Shown here: one piece after another, positions 7,594 through 16,372 of the stretch
Numbering within the stretch: position 1 is the stretch's first letter
Layout: each line of letters opens with the position of its first letter
Assembly (NCBI GenBank): GCA_015243575.1
Contig: CP042469.1
Location: 2,136,929 to 2,200,928, forward strand
Reading direction: 5' to 3'
From: Clostridiales bacterium
Lineage (GTDB): Bacteria > Bacillota > Clostridia > Peptostreptococcales > Anaerovoracaceae
DNA: 64,000 nt
Notes under the pieces: generated by a model
Database searches by the model: none
What the model was told of the DNA's origin: nothing
Seen by the model: the letters and a program-made list of their open reading frames with translations, nothing else
Program-made: the position numbers and the translations under genes

Positions 7594-9993
7594 TTACATT
7601 TCCCGAAGTACAGCGTCCAGTTTTTCTTTTAACGCATCCAATACCTTCTGGTGTACTTTCACGACCTCGTCGTCGGTAAGCGTTCTGTCCGCCGCGCGGT
7701 ACTTCAGCGCAAAGGCGGCACTCTTTCTTCCCTCCTGAACCTGCTTTCCTCGATAGACATCAAACAGAGAAACACTCTCCAAAAGCTTGCCACCTATTTC
7801 TTTAATAATGCTCTCAATTTCGGCCACATAAACCTCTTCCTTGACCAATAGTGCGATATCTCTTGAAATCGCCGGATACTTTGGAAGCGGCTTATAGAAC
7901 TTTGTAGTATCCGCATTGCGTATGACCTGATCAAAAGCAAGTTCACAGCAGAAGACTCTTGTTCCAATTCCGTATTTTTCTGCAACATCAGGATGAATTT
8001 CACCCATGATACCCAATTCTGTATCTTTATAGTTGATTCTTGCGCACCTGCCCGGATGGTAAACACCGTAATCGCTTTCCGGCACATATACCGTTCCCCG
8101 GATTCCCAAAGATGCAAACAGTTCCTCAAGCATACCCTTCAGGGTAAAGAAGCTTTCGCCTTCTCCATAGCAGCCAACGGCCATGGCGTCTCTTTCATCG
8201 GGGAGTGCTTCTTCTTCATCCAGGTTTTTAAAGAAGGTATTTCCAAGTTCAAAGGCTCTGACCGAACTGATGTTTCTGGAGTAATTTCTTCCCAGAACGT
8301 CCATCATATTGGGCGTCAGGATCGTCCTCATGACACTGTTTTCTTCGCCGAGAGGATTGATCAGGCGCACGAAATTTCTTTCCCAGGAATCTTCATCGAT
8401 CCGTACATTGTCCACCCCTCTTGGGCTGACGAAAGAATAGGTTTGAATCTCGTTGGCTCCCATTGCGGTCATAAGTTCTCTGGCTCTGTCTCTCAGGGTA
8501 CGTTCCCTTGACTTCTTTGCTTCTGCATTCCCTTTGGGCAGCGTAACCGGTAATTTATCGTAGCCATAGATTCTCGCAATTTCTTCTACAAAGTCGATTT
8601 CCTCCTGAAGGTCCTGTCGGATGGTCGGAGGAGTGACCTTCATGTTATTACCCAGTCTGGATACCTGCATTTCAAGGCTTTCCAGTATTTCTTCCATCTC
8701 CTTGCCGGAAAGATCCGTACCCAGAATGTTGTTAACCCGTTCTACCCGAACCGCTACCGCATCATTGTCTATCTTCGTGGGATAAACATCCACAGATCCC
8801 TTGATAACGGTTCCCGCACCCAGAAGCTCGATCAGTTTACAGACCCGATCTGCTGCTGTTTCGCTGAGATTTGGATCGATTCCTTTCTCAAAGCGGGACG
8901 AGGCTTCGGTACGCAGAGCAAGCTTCTTGGATGTTGCCCTGATGCTATCTCCGCTGAAGTTTGCTGCTTCAATGAGGATCGTCGCAGTGTCTTCCTTGAT
9001 TTCGGAATTCAGGCCACCCATAACACCTGCAATCGCTACACCTCGTTTGCCATCCTTAATCAGCAGCATATTGCTGGTCAGCTTCCGCTCTGTTCCGTCA
9101 AGTGTTGTGAAAATCTCACCTTCCTCTGCGGTATCAACAACGATTTTACTGTCTGCAATATCTCTGATATCAAAAGCATGGATTGGCTGGCCATATTCCA
9201 GCATTACATAATTGGTGATATCAACAATATTGTTGATCGGTCTCATACCGGAATAGATCAGTCGTTTTTGCAGCCACCAAGGGGACTGCTCTATCTTTAC
9301 GTCCTTTACGATTCTTCCTACATAGCGTCTGCAAAGCTCAGGCTTCTTGATTTCAATCTCGATGTAATCCTTGGCCTTGCCTTCTTCTTTCAGGCAGTCG
9401 GTCTCAGGATATCTCAGCGTTCCTCCAAAGGTCGCAGCCGCTTCTCTTCCCATCCCGATCATGGACAGACAATCCGGTCTGTTGGGTGTGATTTCAAAAT
9501 CAACCACCGCATTTTTCAGCCCCAGCGCCTCTACAATGTCCTGACCCAGCAGGTATTCCTGATCCAGAATCCAGATTCCATCCTTCAGTGCCACAGGGAT
9601 CACCTTATCTTCGAAACCCAGCTCCCCGGGAGAGCAGAGCATGCCGTTTGACTCAACGCCTCTCAGTCTGCCTTTCTTGATCACTTTATCACCAGGCAGC
9701 TTCCCACCGTGAAGAACGACAGGAACGTAAGCTCCCTCGAAAATATTTGTAGCTCCTGTAACGATCTGAAGAAGCGCTTCTTCTCCGATATCAATCTGAG
9801 TGACGAGAAGCTTATCCGCATCAGGATGCTTTTCGATATCCACAATCCTTCCGACCACTACATTCTCAATTCCCTCTCCAAAACGTTCCACTGTTTCAAT
9901 ATTGGAGCCGGACATGATCATTCTTTCACAGAACTGTTCGACATCTACTTTGATGTCTGTATATTCCTTTAACCATTCTATAGGTACTAACAT
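7594..9993 (-). CDS. pheT: phenylalanyl-tRNA synthetase beta subunit
   Basis: The 799-residue beta chain of the alpha2-beta2 enzyme that charges tRNA-Phe. Domains in order are an N-terminal segment (MLVPIEWLKEYTD), the OB-fold tRNA-binding domain (about 40-150), the B3/B4 editing region, the B5 domain (RDLQEEIDFVEEIARIYGYDKLP), the pseudo-catalytic core and a C-terminal ferredoxin-like anticodon-binding domain (FYKPLPKYPAISRDIALLV to the end). The ATG at 9993 has AGGAGG upstream. The length is normal. It lies 60 bp behind pheS, in operon. Confidence 0.97.
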   Translation of the reverse strand: MLVPIEWLKEYTDIKVDVEQFCERMIMSGSNIETVERFGEGIENVVVGRIVDIEKHPDADKLLVTQIDIGEEALLQIVTGATNIFEGAYVPVVLHGGKLPGDKVIKKGRLRGVESNGMLCSPGELGFEDKVIPVALKDGIWILDQEYLLGQDIVEALGLKNAVVDFEITPNRPDCLSMIGMGREAAATFGGTLRYPETDCLKEEGKAKDYIEIEIKKPELCRRYVGRIVKDVKIEQSPWWLQKRLIYSGMRPINNIVDITNYVMLEYGQPIHAFDIRDIADSKIVVDTAEEGEIFTTLDGTERKLTSNMLLIKDGKRGVAIAGVMGGLNSEIKEDTATILIEAANFSGDSIRATSKKLALRTEASSRFEKGIDPNLSETAADRVCKLIELLGAGTVIKGSVDVYPTKIDNDAVAVRVERVNNILGTDLSGKEMEEILESLEMQVSRLGNNMKVTPPTIRQDLQEEIDFVEEIARIYGYDKLPVTLPKGNAEAKKSRERTLRDRARELMTAMGANEIQTYSFVSPRGVDNVRIDEDSWERNFVRLINPLGEENSVMRTILTPNMMDVLGRNYSRNISSVRAFELGNTFFKNLDEEEALPDERDAMAVGCYGEGESFFTLKGMLEELFASLGIRGTVYVPESDYGVYHPGRCARINYKDTELGIMGEIHPDVAEKYGIGTRVFCCELAFDQVIRNADTTKFYKPLPKYPAISRDIALLVKEEVYVAEIESIIKEIGGKLLESVSLFDVYRGKQVQEGRKSAAFALKYRAADRTLTDDEVVKVHQKVLDALKEKLDAVLREM

Positions 9994-10053
9994 ATCATTT
10001 TTCCTCCTAGTTAAAATCGACTTTTGATTTGAATCGCCATAAGCAAAACAGGA

Positions 10054-11076
10054 TCATTTAAATTGCTGAATGAACCGCATATCGTTCTCATAAAGCAGTC
10101 TAATGTCGTCAATTTCATATTTTAGAAGCGCAATTCTCTCTACGCCCATACCGAAAGCAAAGCCCGTATATTTTTCCGTATCCACATGGCCTACCTTTAG
10201 CACGTTGGGATGAACCATACCGCAGCCGAGAATTTCGATCCACCCGCTGCCCTTACAGAATCTGCAGCCGGCGCCACCGCATTTGAAGCAGGAAACATCC
10301 ATTTCTGCGCTGGGTTCTGTAAACGGGAAATGATGGGGGCGGAACTTGGTTTTTACTCTGGAACCAAAGAGCTGCTTGGCAAAGGAATTCAGCGTACCCT
10401 TCAGATCTGCCATGGTAATGCCCTCATCTACATTCAGTCCTTCCACCTGATGGAACATTGGCGAATGAGTGGCATCCGCTGTATCACATCGGAAACAGCG
10501 TCCCGGTGAAATGATTTTGATGGGGGGATTCTCTTTCATCAGCGTTCTTGCCTGAACAGGAGAGGTCTGTGTACGAAGCAGCGTATTCTCTGTAATATAG
10601 AAGGTATCTGTCATATCCCTTGACGGATGATTCTTTGGTGCATTCAGAGCATCAAAGTTGTTGAACACCGTCTCAACTTCAGGACCCTCCGCAATACTAA
10701 AGCCCATGCTCATAAAGATTCGAGAAATTTCATCTATAGTGATGGTGATAGGATGCTTCACGCCCAGGCTTACCTTGGTTCCTGGTTCCGTCACATCAAT
10801 TTTCTCCTTTATAAATTTATCCGCTTTCTGGTGCTCTTTCATCGCTGTAAAGGTTTCTTCAAGCAGCGACTCAATCTCTGCACGTACTGTATTGGCAGCC
10901 TTTCCAAAATCTTTTCTCTCTTCCGGGCCTAAAGAACCCATGGAACGCAGGATCTCCGTAAGCTGACCCTTTTTTCCCAACACCTTGACTCTGATGTCTT
11001 CCGCTTCAAGGATTGAGGAAGCCATCTGCAATTGTTCTTTCGCTTCCTGCAAAATTTTCATCAATTGACTTTGCAT
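10054..11076 (-). CDS. pheS: phenylalanyl-tRNA synthetase alpha subunit
   Basis: The 340-residue catalytic alpha chain, a class II synthetase. An N-terminal coiled coil (about 1-90) precedes the catalytic core with motif 2 (SPGRCFRCDTADATHSPMFH) and motif 3 near the end (FGMGVERIALLKY). A cysteine-rich insertion, CFKCGGAGCRFCKGSGW, looks like a small zinc knuckle; such insertions occur in some bacterial PheS. The ATG at 11076 has GGAGATAGG upstream. The 62-bp gap to the methyltransferase gene is too short for a T-box, so no tRNA-sensing leader controls this pair directly. Confidence 0.97.
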   Translation of the reverse strand: MQSQLMKILQEAKEQLQMASSILEAEDIRVKVLGKKGQLTEILRSMGSLGPEERKDFGKAANTVRAEIESLLEETFTAMKEHQKADKFIKEKIDVTEPGTKVSLGVKHPITITIDEISRIFMSMGFSIAEGPEVETVFNNFDALNAPKNHPSRDMTDTFYITENTLLRTQTSPVQARTLMKENPPIKIISPGRCFRCDTADATHSPMFHQVEGLNVDEGITMADLKGTLNSFAKQLFGSRVKTKFRPHHFPFTEPSAEMDVSCFKCGGAGCRFCKGSGWIEILGCGMVHPNVLKVGHVDTEKYTGFAFGMGVERIALLKYEIDDIRLLYENDMRFIQQFK

Positions 11077-11138
11077 AAACCTATCTCCATTTCTATAATT
11101 AATTTTTCTCTTATTTGCGTCTATCTATCATGCTCAGT

Positions 11139-11990
11139 TCAAAGCACATTCTTGTGACGCTGCCTTACCGATTCATACATGAGAATCCCTGCTGCTACTG
11201 CTGCATTGAGTGATTCGATGGTTCCCTCCATAGGGATTTTAACCTGTAAGTCAGAATCTTTTATAAATTCATTGCAAACTCCGTTTCCCTCATTGCCGAT
11301 GATCACGGCAGCATCTTGTGCAAGATTCACATCGTAATAATAATGGTCGGTGTCCAGCGTGGTACAGATCATTTTCTTGTTATAGTTACGGAGCAGGCGA
11401 ATGGTCTGCTCCGGCGTTTCCGTCATAAATACCGGCAAGCGAAACAGCGAACCTGCCGCTGCTCTGACAATCTTGGGTGAATAGATATCAGCGGTTCCCT
11501 TCAGCAGTATGGCACCCATATATCCTGCTGCATCCGCAGTTCTCAGAATCGTTCCAATGTTACCCGGATCCTGCAGTCGATCTAGTACGATAAGGTTTGT
11601 GGCGGAAGCGCTTCCAAAAAATTCAGCTTCACTGTACTTTTTCTTTTCTACCACTGCCATAATGCCCTGAGGTGTTTCTGTATCGGACAACTTTCGAAAA
11701 AGCTGGGAAGTTAAAACAATGATTGGAGCTCCTGCTCTTTCTGCTTCAAATTCAGCTTCTTTGGCGATTGCAAGGGCTTCTGCGGAAGTCGCATTCCCTG
11801 TGGCATCGCGATACCTTCCATAATCTTCGCTTAAAATCAGCGTTTTGATAGTTCCGCCTTCTGCCAGTGCCTCCCGAATCAGATTGGTGCCTTCAATGAG
11901 ATATTGACTCAGCTCATCCCGATGTTTTTTCAGCTTCAGCTGTGAGGCGCCCTTATAAATTCGGTTATCCGGCGAAGTTATTACGTTCAT
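11139..11990 (-). CDS. TrmH/SpoU-family RNA 2'-O-methyltransferase
   Basis: A 283-residue SPOUT methyltransferase. The ATG at 11990 has GGAG nine bases upstream and gives the family-like start MNVITSPDNRIYKGASQLKLKKHRDE, part of an N-terminal substrate-binding domain. The catalytic knot shows the three SpoU motifs: LDRLQDPGNIGTILRTADAAG, IIGNEGNGV and IPMEGTIESLNAAVA. It probably methylates a ribose in rRNA or tRNA; the target cannot be assigned. It precedes pheS, as in many Firmicutes. Confidence 0.93.
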   Translation of the reverse strand: MNVITSPDNRIYKGASQLKLKKHRDELSQYLIEGTNLIREALAEGGTIKTLILSEDYGRYRDATGNATSAEALAIAKEAEFEAERAGAPIIVLTSQLFRKLSDTETPQGIMAVVEKKKYSEAEFFGSASATNLIVLDRLQDPGNIGTILRTADAAGYMGAILLKGTADIYSPKIVRAAAGSLFRLPVFMTETPEQTIRLLRNYNKKMICTTLDTDHYYYDVNLAQDAAVIIGNEGNGVCNEFIKDSDLQVKIPMEGTIESLNAAVAAGILMYESVRQRHKNVL

Positions 11991-12054
11991 GTCACACTCC
12001 ATGGTTCGGTCTGAATCATCCTCATTCACAATTTCCGATGATTCTTTCTCCCTA

Positions 12055-12060
12055 ATTATA
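12055..12060 (-). promoter_or_regulatory. probable -10 box of the methyltransferase-pheST transcript
   Basis: TATAAT reads on the minus strand here, about 65 bases upstream of the methyltransferase ATG and just behind the ftsZ terminator. A good -35 at 16-18 bp is not visible, so only the -10 is supported. Confidence 0.4.
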
Positions 12061-12105
12061 GGCCTTTTCAAACAATACAATACGACTAAATTTGCAATCG
12101 TATTA

Positions 12106-12130
12106 GAAAAAGCCGGCTTTTACCCCGGCT
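12106..12130 (-). terminator. terminator behind ftsZ
   Basis: On the minus strand AGCCGG and CCGGCT pair around an 8-base loop, followed by TTTTTC. It lies 19 bases downstream of the ftsZ stop codon and separates the dcw cluster from the methyltransferase-pheST genes. Confidence 0.65.
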
Positions 12131-12148
12131 CACCCTTCAAATCTTAAG

Positions 12149-13288
12149 TTAGAAGCTTCCCATTTTATCCTTGCTCAGGAATGACGGGATATCAAATGCA
12201 CCGGTGACTTTCGATTGGAAAATATCATCCTTGGGATGATTATCTGCATCCTCCCCTGACGTGTTTCCTGCGCCATCTTCCTCCGCGGCATGAGCCTCTG
12301 CCTTGTCTCTGCTTGGCGATAATATGTCTGCGGGTCTGTCTTCAAATCCGGTTGCAATAACAGTTATGATAATTTCATCCTTCATTTCTTCCTTTACGGA
12401 TGCGCCGAAGATTACGATTGCATCCTTGTCCGCAGCCTTTTCGATCTGATCCGCTGCTTCATTGACCTCCAGCATTCCCAGATCGTAACCGCCCATAATG
12501 TTAAGCAGGATCGCTTTCGCTCCGTTGATGGAAGTTTCCAGGAGTGGGCTTTCAATAGCCGCTTTTACTGCATCTGCAACACGAGTTTCGCCTGTACCTC
12601 TTCCCACGCCCATGTGCGCGATGCCCCTGTCGCTCATGACGGTCTTCACATCTGCAAAATCCAGATTGATGAGTCCCGCTTCTGCGATCAGATCAGAGAT
12701 TCCCTGAACACCCTGTTTTAATACTTCGTCAGCCATTTTAAATGCCTCCAGCATGGAGGTATTCTTCTCTGCAATTTGAAGCAGTTTATCGTTGGGGACA
12801 ACGACCAGTGAATCGACATATTTTTTCAGAAATTTGATCCCAAGGTCTGCATGATCTCTTCTTTTTTTTCCTTCAAAGGTGAAAGGCTTTGTTACAACTC
12901 CTACCGTAAGGATTCCCAGATCCTTGGCGGCCTTTGCGATAATCGGCGCAGCTCCAGTTCCAGTTCCGCCTCCCATTCCCGCTGTAATAAAGACCATATC
13001 AGAGCCGGATATGAACTTAGTAAGGTCGTCCAAATTTTCCTCAGCAGCCTTTTGTCCAACTTCGGGATTTGCACCTGCCCCAAGTCCTTTTGTAAGTTTT
13101 TCTCCGATCTGTAACTTCGTTTCGGCTTTGGAACCGGCCAAGGCCTGCTTGTCCGTATTAATTGCCATAAACCGTACGCCGTTCAATCCTGTTTCTATCA
13201 TTCTGTTGACAGCATTGCTTCCTCCGCCGCCAACCCCTATTACCTTTATCTGTGCTGTGCTTTGCTCGTTCACCTCGAAATGTAACAT
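12149..13288 (-). CDS. ftsZ: cell division protein FtsZ
   Basis: A tubulin-like GTPase of 379 residues that forms the Z ring. The GTP-binding region includes [17 protein letters not shown] (residues 14-30) and the tubulin signature GGGTGTG at 106-112. The T7 synergy loop [11 protein letters not shown] lies near residue 215. The C-terminal peptide [15 protein letters not shown] is the binding site for partners such as SepF, FtsA or ZapA. A GGGAGGT site lies 11 bases upstream of the ATG at 13288. It is separated from sbp by 380 bp of structured non-coding DNA and probably has its own control. No ftsA lies next to it, as in many Clostridia. Confidence 0.98.
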   Translation of the reverse strand: MLHFEVNEQSTAQIKVIGVGGGGSNAVNRMIETGLNGVRFMAINTDKQALAGSKAETKLQIGEKLTKGLGAGANPEVGQKAAEENLDDLTKFISGSDMVFITAGMGGGTGTGAAPIIAKAAKDLGILTVGVVTKPFTFEGKKRRDHADLGIKFLKKYVDSLVVVPNDKLLQIAEKNTSMLEAFKMADEVLKQGVQGISDLIAEAGLINLDFADVKTVMSDRGIAHMGVGRGTGETRVADAVKAAIESPLLETSINGAKAILLNIMGGYDLGMLEVNEAADQIEKAADKDAIVIFGASVKEEMKDEIIITVIATGFEDRPADILSPSRDKAEAHAAEEDGAGNTSGEDADNHPKDDIFQSKVTGAFDIPSFLSKDKMGSF

Positions 13289-13668
13289 AGTCCCGCAACC
13301 TCCCGTAACCTAAATTATGTTCATTATGTTTATTTTATCATAAACTGCCATAACATTTCGCATGCTATGATTCGATATTTCTTTCCTTGCGGCAACGCCG
13401 TTCGACAATGGATTTATAAGCAAGCAAACCGCTCCTGCTGTCCAATATACTCAGGAACGGTTCCATACAGCAATATCGGTTACACCAAATGCGCAATCCA
13501 TTGTGATCATGATCCTACCAATCCAAGGGTTTCATAGGATCGGCCAACTGCGTTTTGAGCCATGTCTGCTTATAAAGCCGAAATTTTCGCAGGGCACCTA
13601 ATCTGTTATAATACTCGCAAACGCAAGATTACTGCGATTATTATACCACAAGCACTACACCAATGCAC
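13289..13668. other. structured intergenic region upstream of ftsZ
   Basis: There is no credible ORF in these 380 bp. Inverted repeats are nested: ACAATGGATT (13405-13414) with AATCCATTGT (13495-13504); TTTATAAGCA with TGCTTATAAA (about 13413-13422 and 13567-13576); AACCGCTCCTG (13427-13437) with CAGGAACGGTT (13452-13462), fully paired in minus-strand RNA if G-U is allowed; and the palindrome GATCATGATC (13505-13514). A TATGATAAAAT stretch (minus strand, about 13330-13345) close to ftsZ could be a -10 region. Confidence 0.5.
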
Positions 13669-14037
13669 CTATTTCTTATTGATATCGCTATCTTTTTTTA
13701 ACATGTACTTATCAATTAAAAGCCTTCTGATCACCGCCAGATTATTGAACAATCTTCCGCCGAAAACAAAGATTGCCGCATAATAGAGAGGTACTCCCAG
13801 TCGGTCTCCCAAATATGCCAGCAGTCCGGCTAGTATGGCGTTGGTAATAAACCCAGAAATGAAGATAAAGTTGTTGTATTTACCCTCAAGTTGGGATCTG
13901 GCCGCCCCAATGATTGAGTCGATTGCAGCCAAAAGGCCCATGGTGATATAAAACGAGTACTCAGTAGGATAAGAAACATTCAAGGTAAACCCAAGAACAA
14001 TCCCCCCCAAAAGTCCCAAAATCATTGCAATTAACAA
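13669..14037 (-). CDS. sbp: small basic protein Sbp (DUF1290)
   Basis: A 122-residue membrane protein of the Sbp family, encoded in Firmicute dcw clusters next to ftsZ. It has about four hydrophobic segments (MLIAMILGLLGGIVLGFTLN; YSFYITMGLLAAIDSIIGAAR; FIFISGFITNAILAGLLAYLG; GVPLYYAAIFVFGGRLFNN) and a short basic tail. The start is a TTG at 14037 behind AGGGGG. It follows the second DUF881 gene with a 2-base gap. Its function is unknown, presumably division-linked. Confidence 0.88.
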   Translation of the reverse strand: MLIAMILGLLGGIVLGFTLNVSYPTEYSFYITMGLLAAIDSIIGAARSQLEGKYNNFIFISGFITNAILAGLLAYLGDRLGVPLYYAAIFVFGGRLFNNLAVIRRLLIDKYMLKKDSDINKK

Positions 14038-14039
14038 AT

Positions 14040-14759
14040 TTATTCCCCCTCACTCACCTTGGTCGTATATTTATAGTTCTGATCTTCAGGATATAACGGT
14101 ATCGTAAGCTCGTCTCTTATGGTAACCTTGAAAATAACACCATAGTCCTGCAGCAGCGTCCCATAACCATCGGGGCCAATCAGAGCTGCTGCCATTCGCT
14201 TGGAATCTCCAATGGCTCGGATTTCAAAGGGCCTGGCAAAAAACTGTCCATTAATCCTCACAGTATAGCCCGAACAGGAGATGGAGGTTGTATTTGTTAC
14301 CCGCTGTCCATTCACCGCCAGCACTTCCGCACCGGAACGATTCAAATCATTTATGATGGTAAGAAGATCCATGTCGTGGACCAATACGCTGTTGGGGTCT
14401 TCTCCCTCATAAAGATCTCTGGTTCCGTCATCCACGATCACGACAACGCCTTCACCCTTGACTCTGGTTTTTGAACCGATCAGTTTATAGTAATTCAGCT
14501 CATCCAGAAGTTTGTCCTTAATATCTTTATCATCGTCATTCAGTACTTCTTCATACTCAGCAAGCTTTTTTTCTGTTTCCTGTACCAGCTTTTCAATTCT
14601 GGCCGTGTCTTCAATTTCGCTTGCGATGGTCGTTTGATAATCGGTTATGGTTTTTGCCGAAACGTAAAGCTGCAGCCCGTTGGTGATCTTCGACTGCACT
14701 ACAATAAAAAGCCCAACAGCGACACATAGAAAAAAGAAAGCGATCGTTCTCCATTTCAT
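14040..14759 (-). CDS. DUF881 family protein (second copy)
   Basis: A 239-residue single-pass membrane protein. A signal-anchor (about 5-25: TIAFFFLCVAVGLFIVVQS) precedes a coiled coil (about 40-85) and an extracytoplasmic DUF881 domain with GEGVVVIVDDGT, DLLTIINDLNRSGAEVLAVNGQR and IRAIGDSKRMAAAL. I chose the ATG at 14759, with GGTGATC upstream, over the TTG four codons earlier. It is a paralogue of the next gene upstream. DUF881 proteins are common in Gram-positive dcw clusters; their role is not established. Confidence 0.88.
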   Translation of the reverse strand: MKWRTIAFFFLCVAVGLFIVVQSKITNGLQLYVSAKTITDYQTTIASEIEDTARIEKLVQETEKKLAEYEEVLNDDDKDIKDKLLDELNYYKLIGSKTRVKGEGVVVIVDDGTRDLYEGEDPNSVLVHDMDLLTIINDLNRSGAEVLAVNGQRVTNTTSISCSGYTVRINGQFFARPFEIRAIGDSKRMAAALIGPDGYGTLLQDYGVIFKVTIRDELTIPLYPEDQNYKYTTKVSEGE

Positions 14760-14772
14760 CCAGATCACCAAC

Positions 14773-15498
14773 CTATTCTTCCACTACAGACTCTGCATAC
14801 CGATATTTGATAATCCCGCTGTATCTGGGTACTTTCAGTTCATCCTGTTTATCGATGTTAATTCTCAACCCGTAATTTTTCATCTGTTCAATGATCCCGA
14901 ACCGAATTGTGATGGTTGATTCAATGGTGTCTGGATTCCCAATGGCTTTTATGATATAAGGCGGCGCTGTAGGAACGGTATTAATATTTACATTGTCCCC
15001 AGCCAGGCTGATTTCTGTTGTCGCAATGATCCGCTGACCATTGATGGAAATCGCTTCTGCACCAGCATCCTTCATCTTGTTAACCAAACTGAGGAGCAGC
15101 TCATACCGGAGCATGATCACGCTGTATTCATTTGTAAATTCTTCTGTGGGAATCGGATCGTCTACCGTGATCACAACTCCAGGGCCCTTCACATCTACAA
15201 CTCCCGCAGCTATTTTATATTTTTCTAGATCTGAAACAATTCCCTTTAAAAAGAAGTCTTCATCCGCCTTTTCTTTCTCGATCTTGTCCAGTCTTGCTTC
15301 CAGCTCATTTAATTCCTGAACTGCTGCATCTTTTTCGACTCTCACCTGCTTCAGCTGCTCCAGATATCCCTGGGCCTTTGCTACCGGAACCAACCCCCCT
15401 GGATCAGACCCCTGTGTCGTCGTGATCTGAATGGAAATTACCAGCCCGATGAACATGGCCAGAAGTCCAATCACAACCATACCGCTGTATTTTTTCAT
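14773..15498 (-). CDS. DUF881 family protein (first copy)
   Basis: A 241-residue single-pass membrane protein from the ATG at 15498 (GGAGTGAAGGA upstream); an in-frame ATG 11 codons earlier is less well placed. A membrane anchor (about 6-26) is followed by a coiled coil (about 45-85) and a DUF881 domain with GPGVVITVDDP, ELLLSLVNKMKDAGAEAISINGQRI and IKAIGNPDTIESTI. The paralogue follows 13 bp later. The two may form a heteromeric envelope assembly, which is inference. Confidence 0.88.
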   Translation of the reverse strand: MKKYSGMVVIGLLAMFIGLVISIQITTTQGSDPGGLVPVAKAQGYLEQLKQVRVEKDAAVQELNELEARLDKIEKEKADEDFFLKGIVSDLEKYKIAAGVVDVKGPGVVITVDDPIPTEEFTNEYSVIMLRYELLLSLVNKMKDAGAEAISINGQRIIATTEISLAGDNVNINTVPTAPPYIIKAIGNPDTIESTITIRFGIIEQMKNYGLRINIDKQDELKVPRYSGIIKYRYAESVVEE

Positions 15499-15614
15499 CT
15501 GTTCCTTCACTCCTAATCTATATGATCTCAAATCTCATCAATCGTCGAACGACTTATGTCCAAAACAACCGATATAGCCGCGGTGCGCAAAGCTCCGATC
15601 GCCTGATAACAAGC

Positions 15615-16361
15615 TTATTCAACCAGAGGGCTGAAAGAGAAATACTCATCACTTCCCATTTTGATTACACCACGCTCAATACCCTTTGTGTATAAATCAT
15701 ACAGCACTTCCTGTAAAGAGTCCAGATTGTCCATAATATTTTCTGGAGTTCCCTCACAAATAAGCTGATCATAAATATAAGCCTTGATGGAGATGCTGGT
15801 AATATCGATCTTCTTGAAAAACAAATCATGCTCCTTAACTTTTCGAAGAAGCTTCAGAGTATCCGTTAACGAGGCATTCTCCTCCACCTCAAGCGGAGTT
15901 CCCGGTTTCATGTTCTTCACCGTCATGCCCATAAGCAAGGTCAGCGTTGGCTCTACATTCGATTTTCTAAGAACCATCCCTTCCCCATCAATGATGATAA
16001 AGCTGTTGCTATAGGGAATTGCTGCTTCCTCTTTTCTTTCATCAACGATAATCACAACCTCGGCGGGAAGCCTTTTTTTCAACTTGACGTTTTTGACATA
16101 TGGGTCTTCTAAAAGCTTCTCCTTCATTTGAGAAAGAGGCGCTTCAAATAAATTAACCCCCGTCTTCGCGCCCGCCAGGCTGATGATTTGTTCCGCTGTA
16201 TAGTAATTATTATTTTCTACCGTAATTTTCTGTATATCAAACAGGCTTGATGTAAAAAAGAAGTATAAACCCGTTGCAAATGCAACAGTGATCAAGAATT
16301 TCAATAGGTAACGTTTTTTCTTCCTCTTCTTTTTTTTCCTGCCCTTGTCATTTTCTTTCAT
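15615..16361 (-). CDS. ftsQ: cell division protein FtsQ/DivIB
   Basis: A 248-residue bitopic division protein. A very basic cytoplasmic N-terminus (KGRKKKKRKKKR) precedes one membrane helix (about 20-41). The POTRA domain (about 42-112) starts FDIQKITVENNNYYTAEQIISLAG and is followed by the FtsQ/DivIB domain. It recruits FtsL and FtsB to the septum in known systems. The ATG at 16361 has GAGGAATTC upstream, 11 bp behind the murA stop. Confidence 0.9.
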   Translation of the reverse strand: MKENDKGRKKKKRKKKRYLLKFLITVAFATGLYFFFTSSLFDIQKITVENNNYYTAEQIISLAGAKTGVNLFEAPLSQMKEKLLEDPYVKNVKLKKRLPAEVVIIVDERKEEAAIPYSNSFIIIDGEGMVLRKSNVEPTLTLLMGMTVKNMKPGTPLEVEENASLTDTLKLLRKVKEHDLFFKKIDITSISIKAYIYDQLICEGTPENIMDNLDSLQEVLYDLYTKGIERGVIKMGSDEYFSFSPLVE

Positions 16362-16372
16362 ATGTGAATTCC

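Noticed and set aside
9178-9651. 157-codon plus-strand ORF inside pheT
   Set aside because: It is antisense to well-conserved PheT coding sequence, with no support of its own.
11077-11138. Possible T-box leader before pheS
   Set aside because: Only 62 bp are available and there is no T-box or specifier structure.
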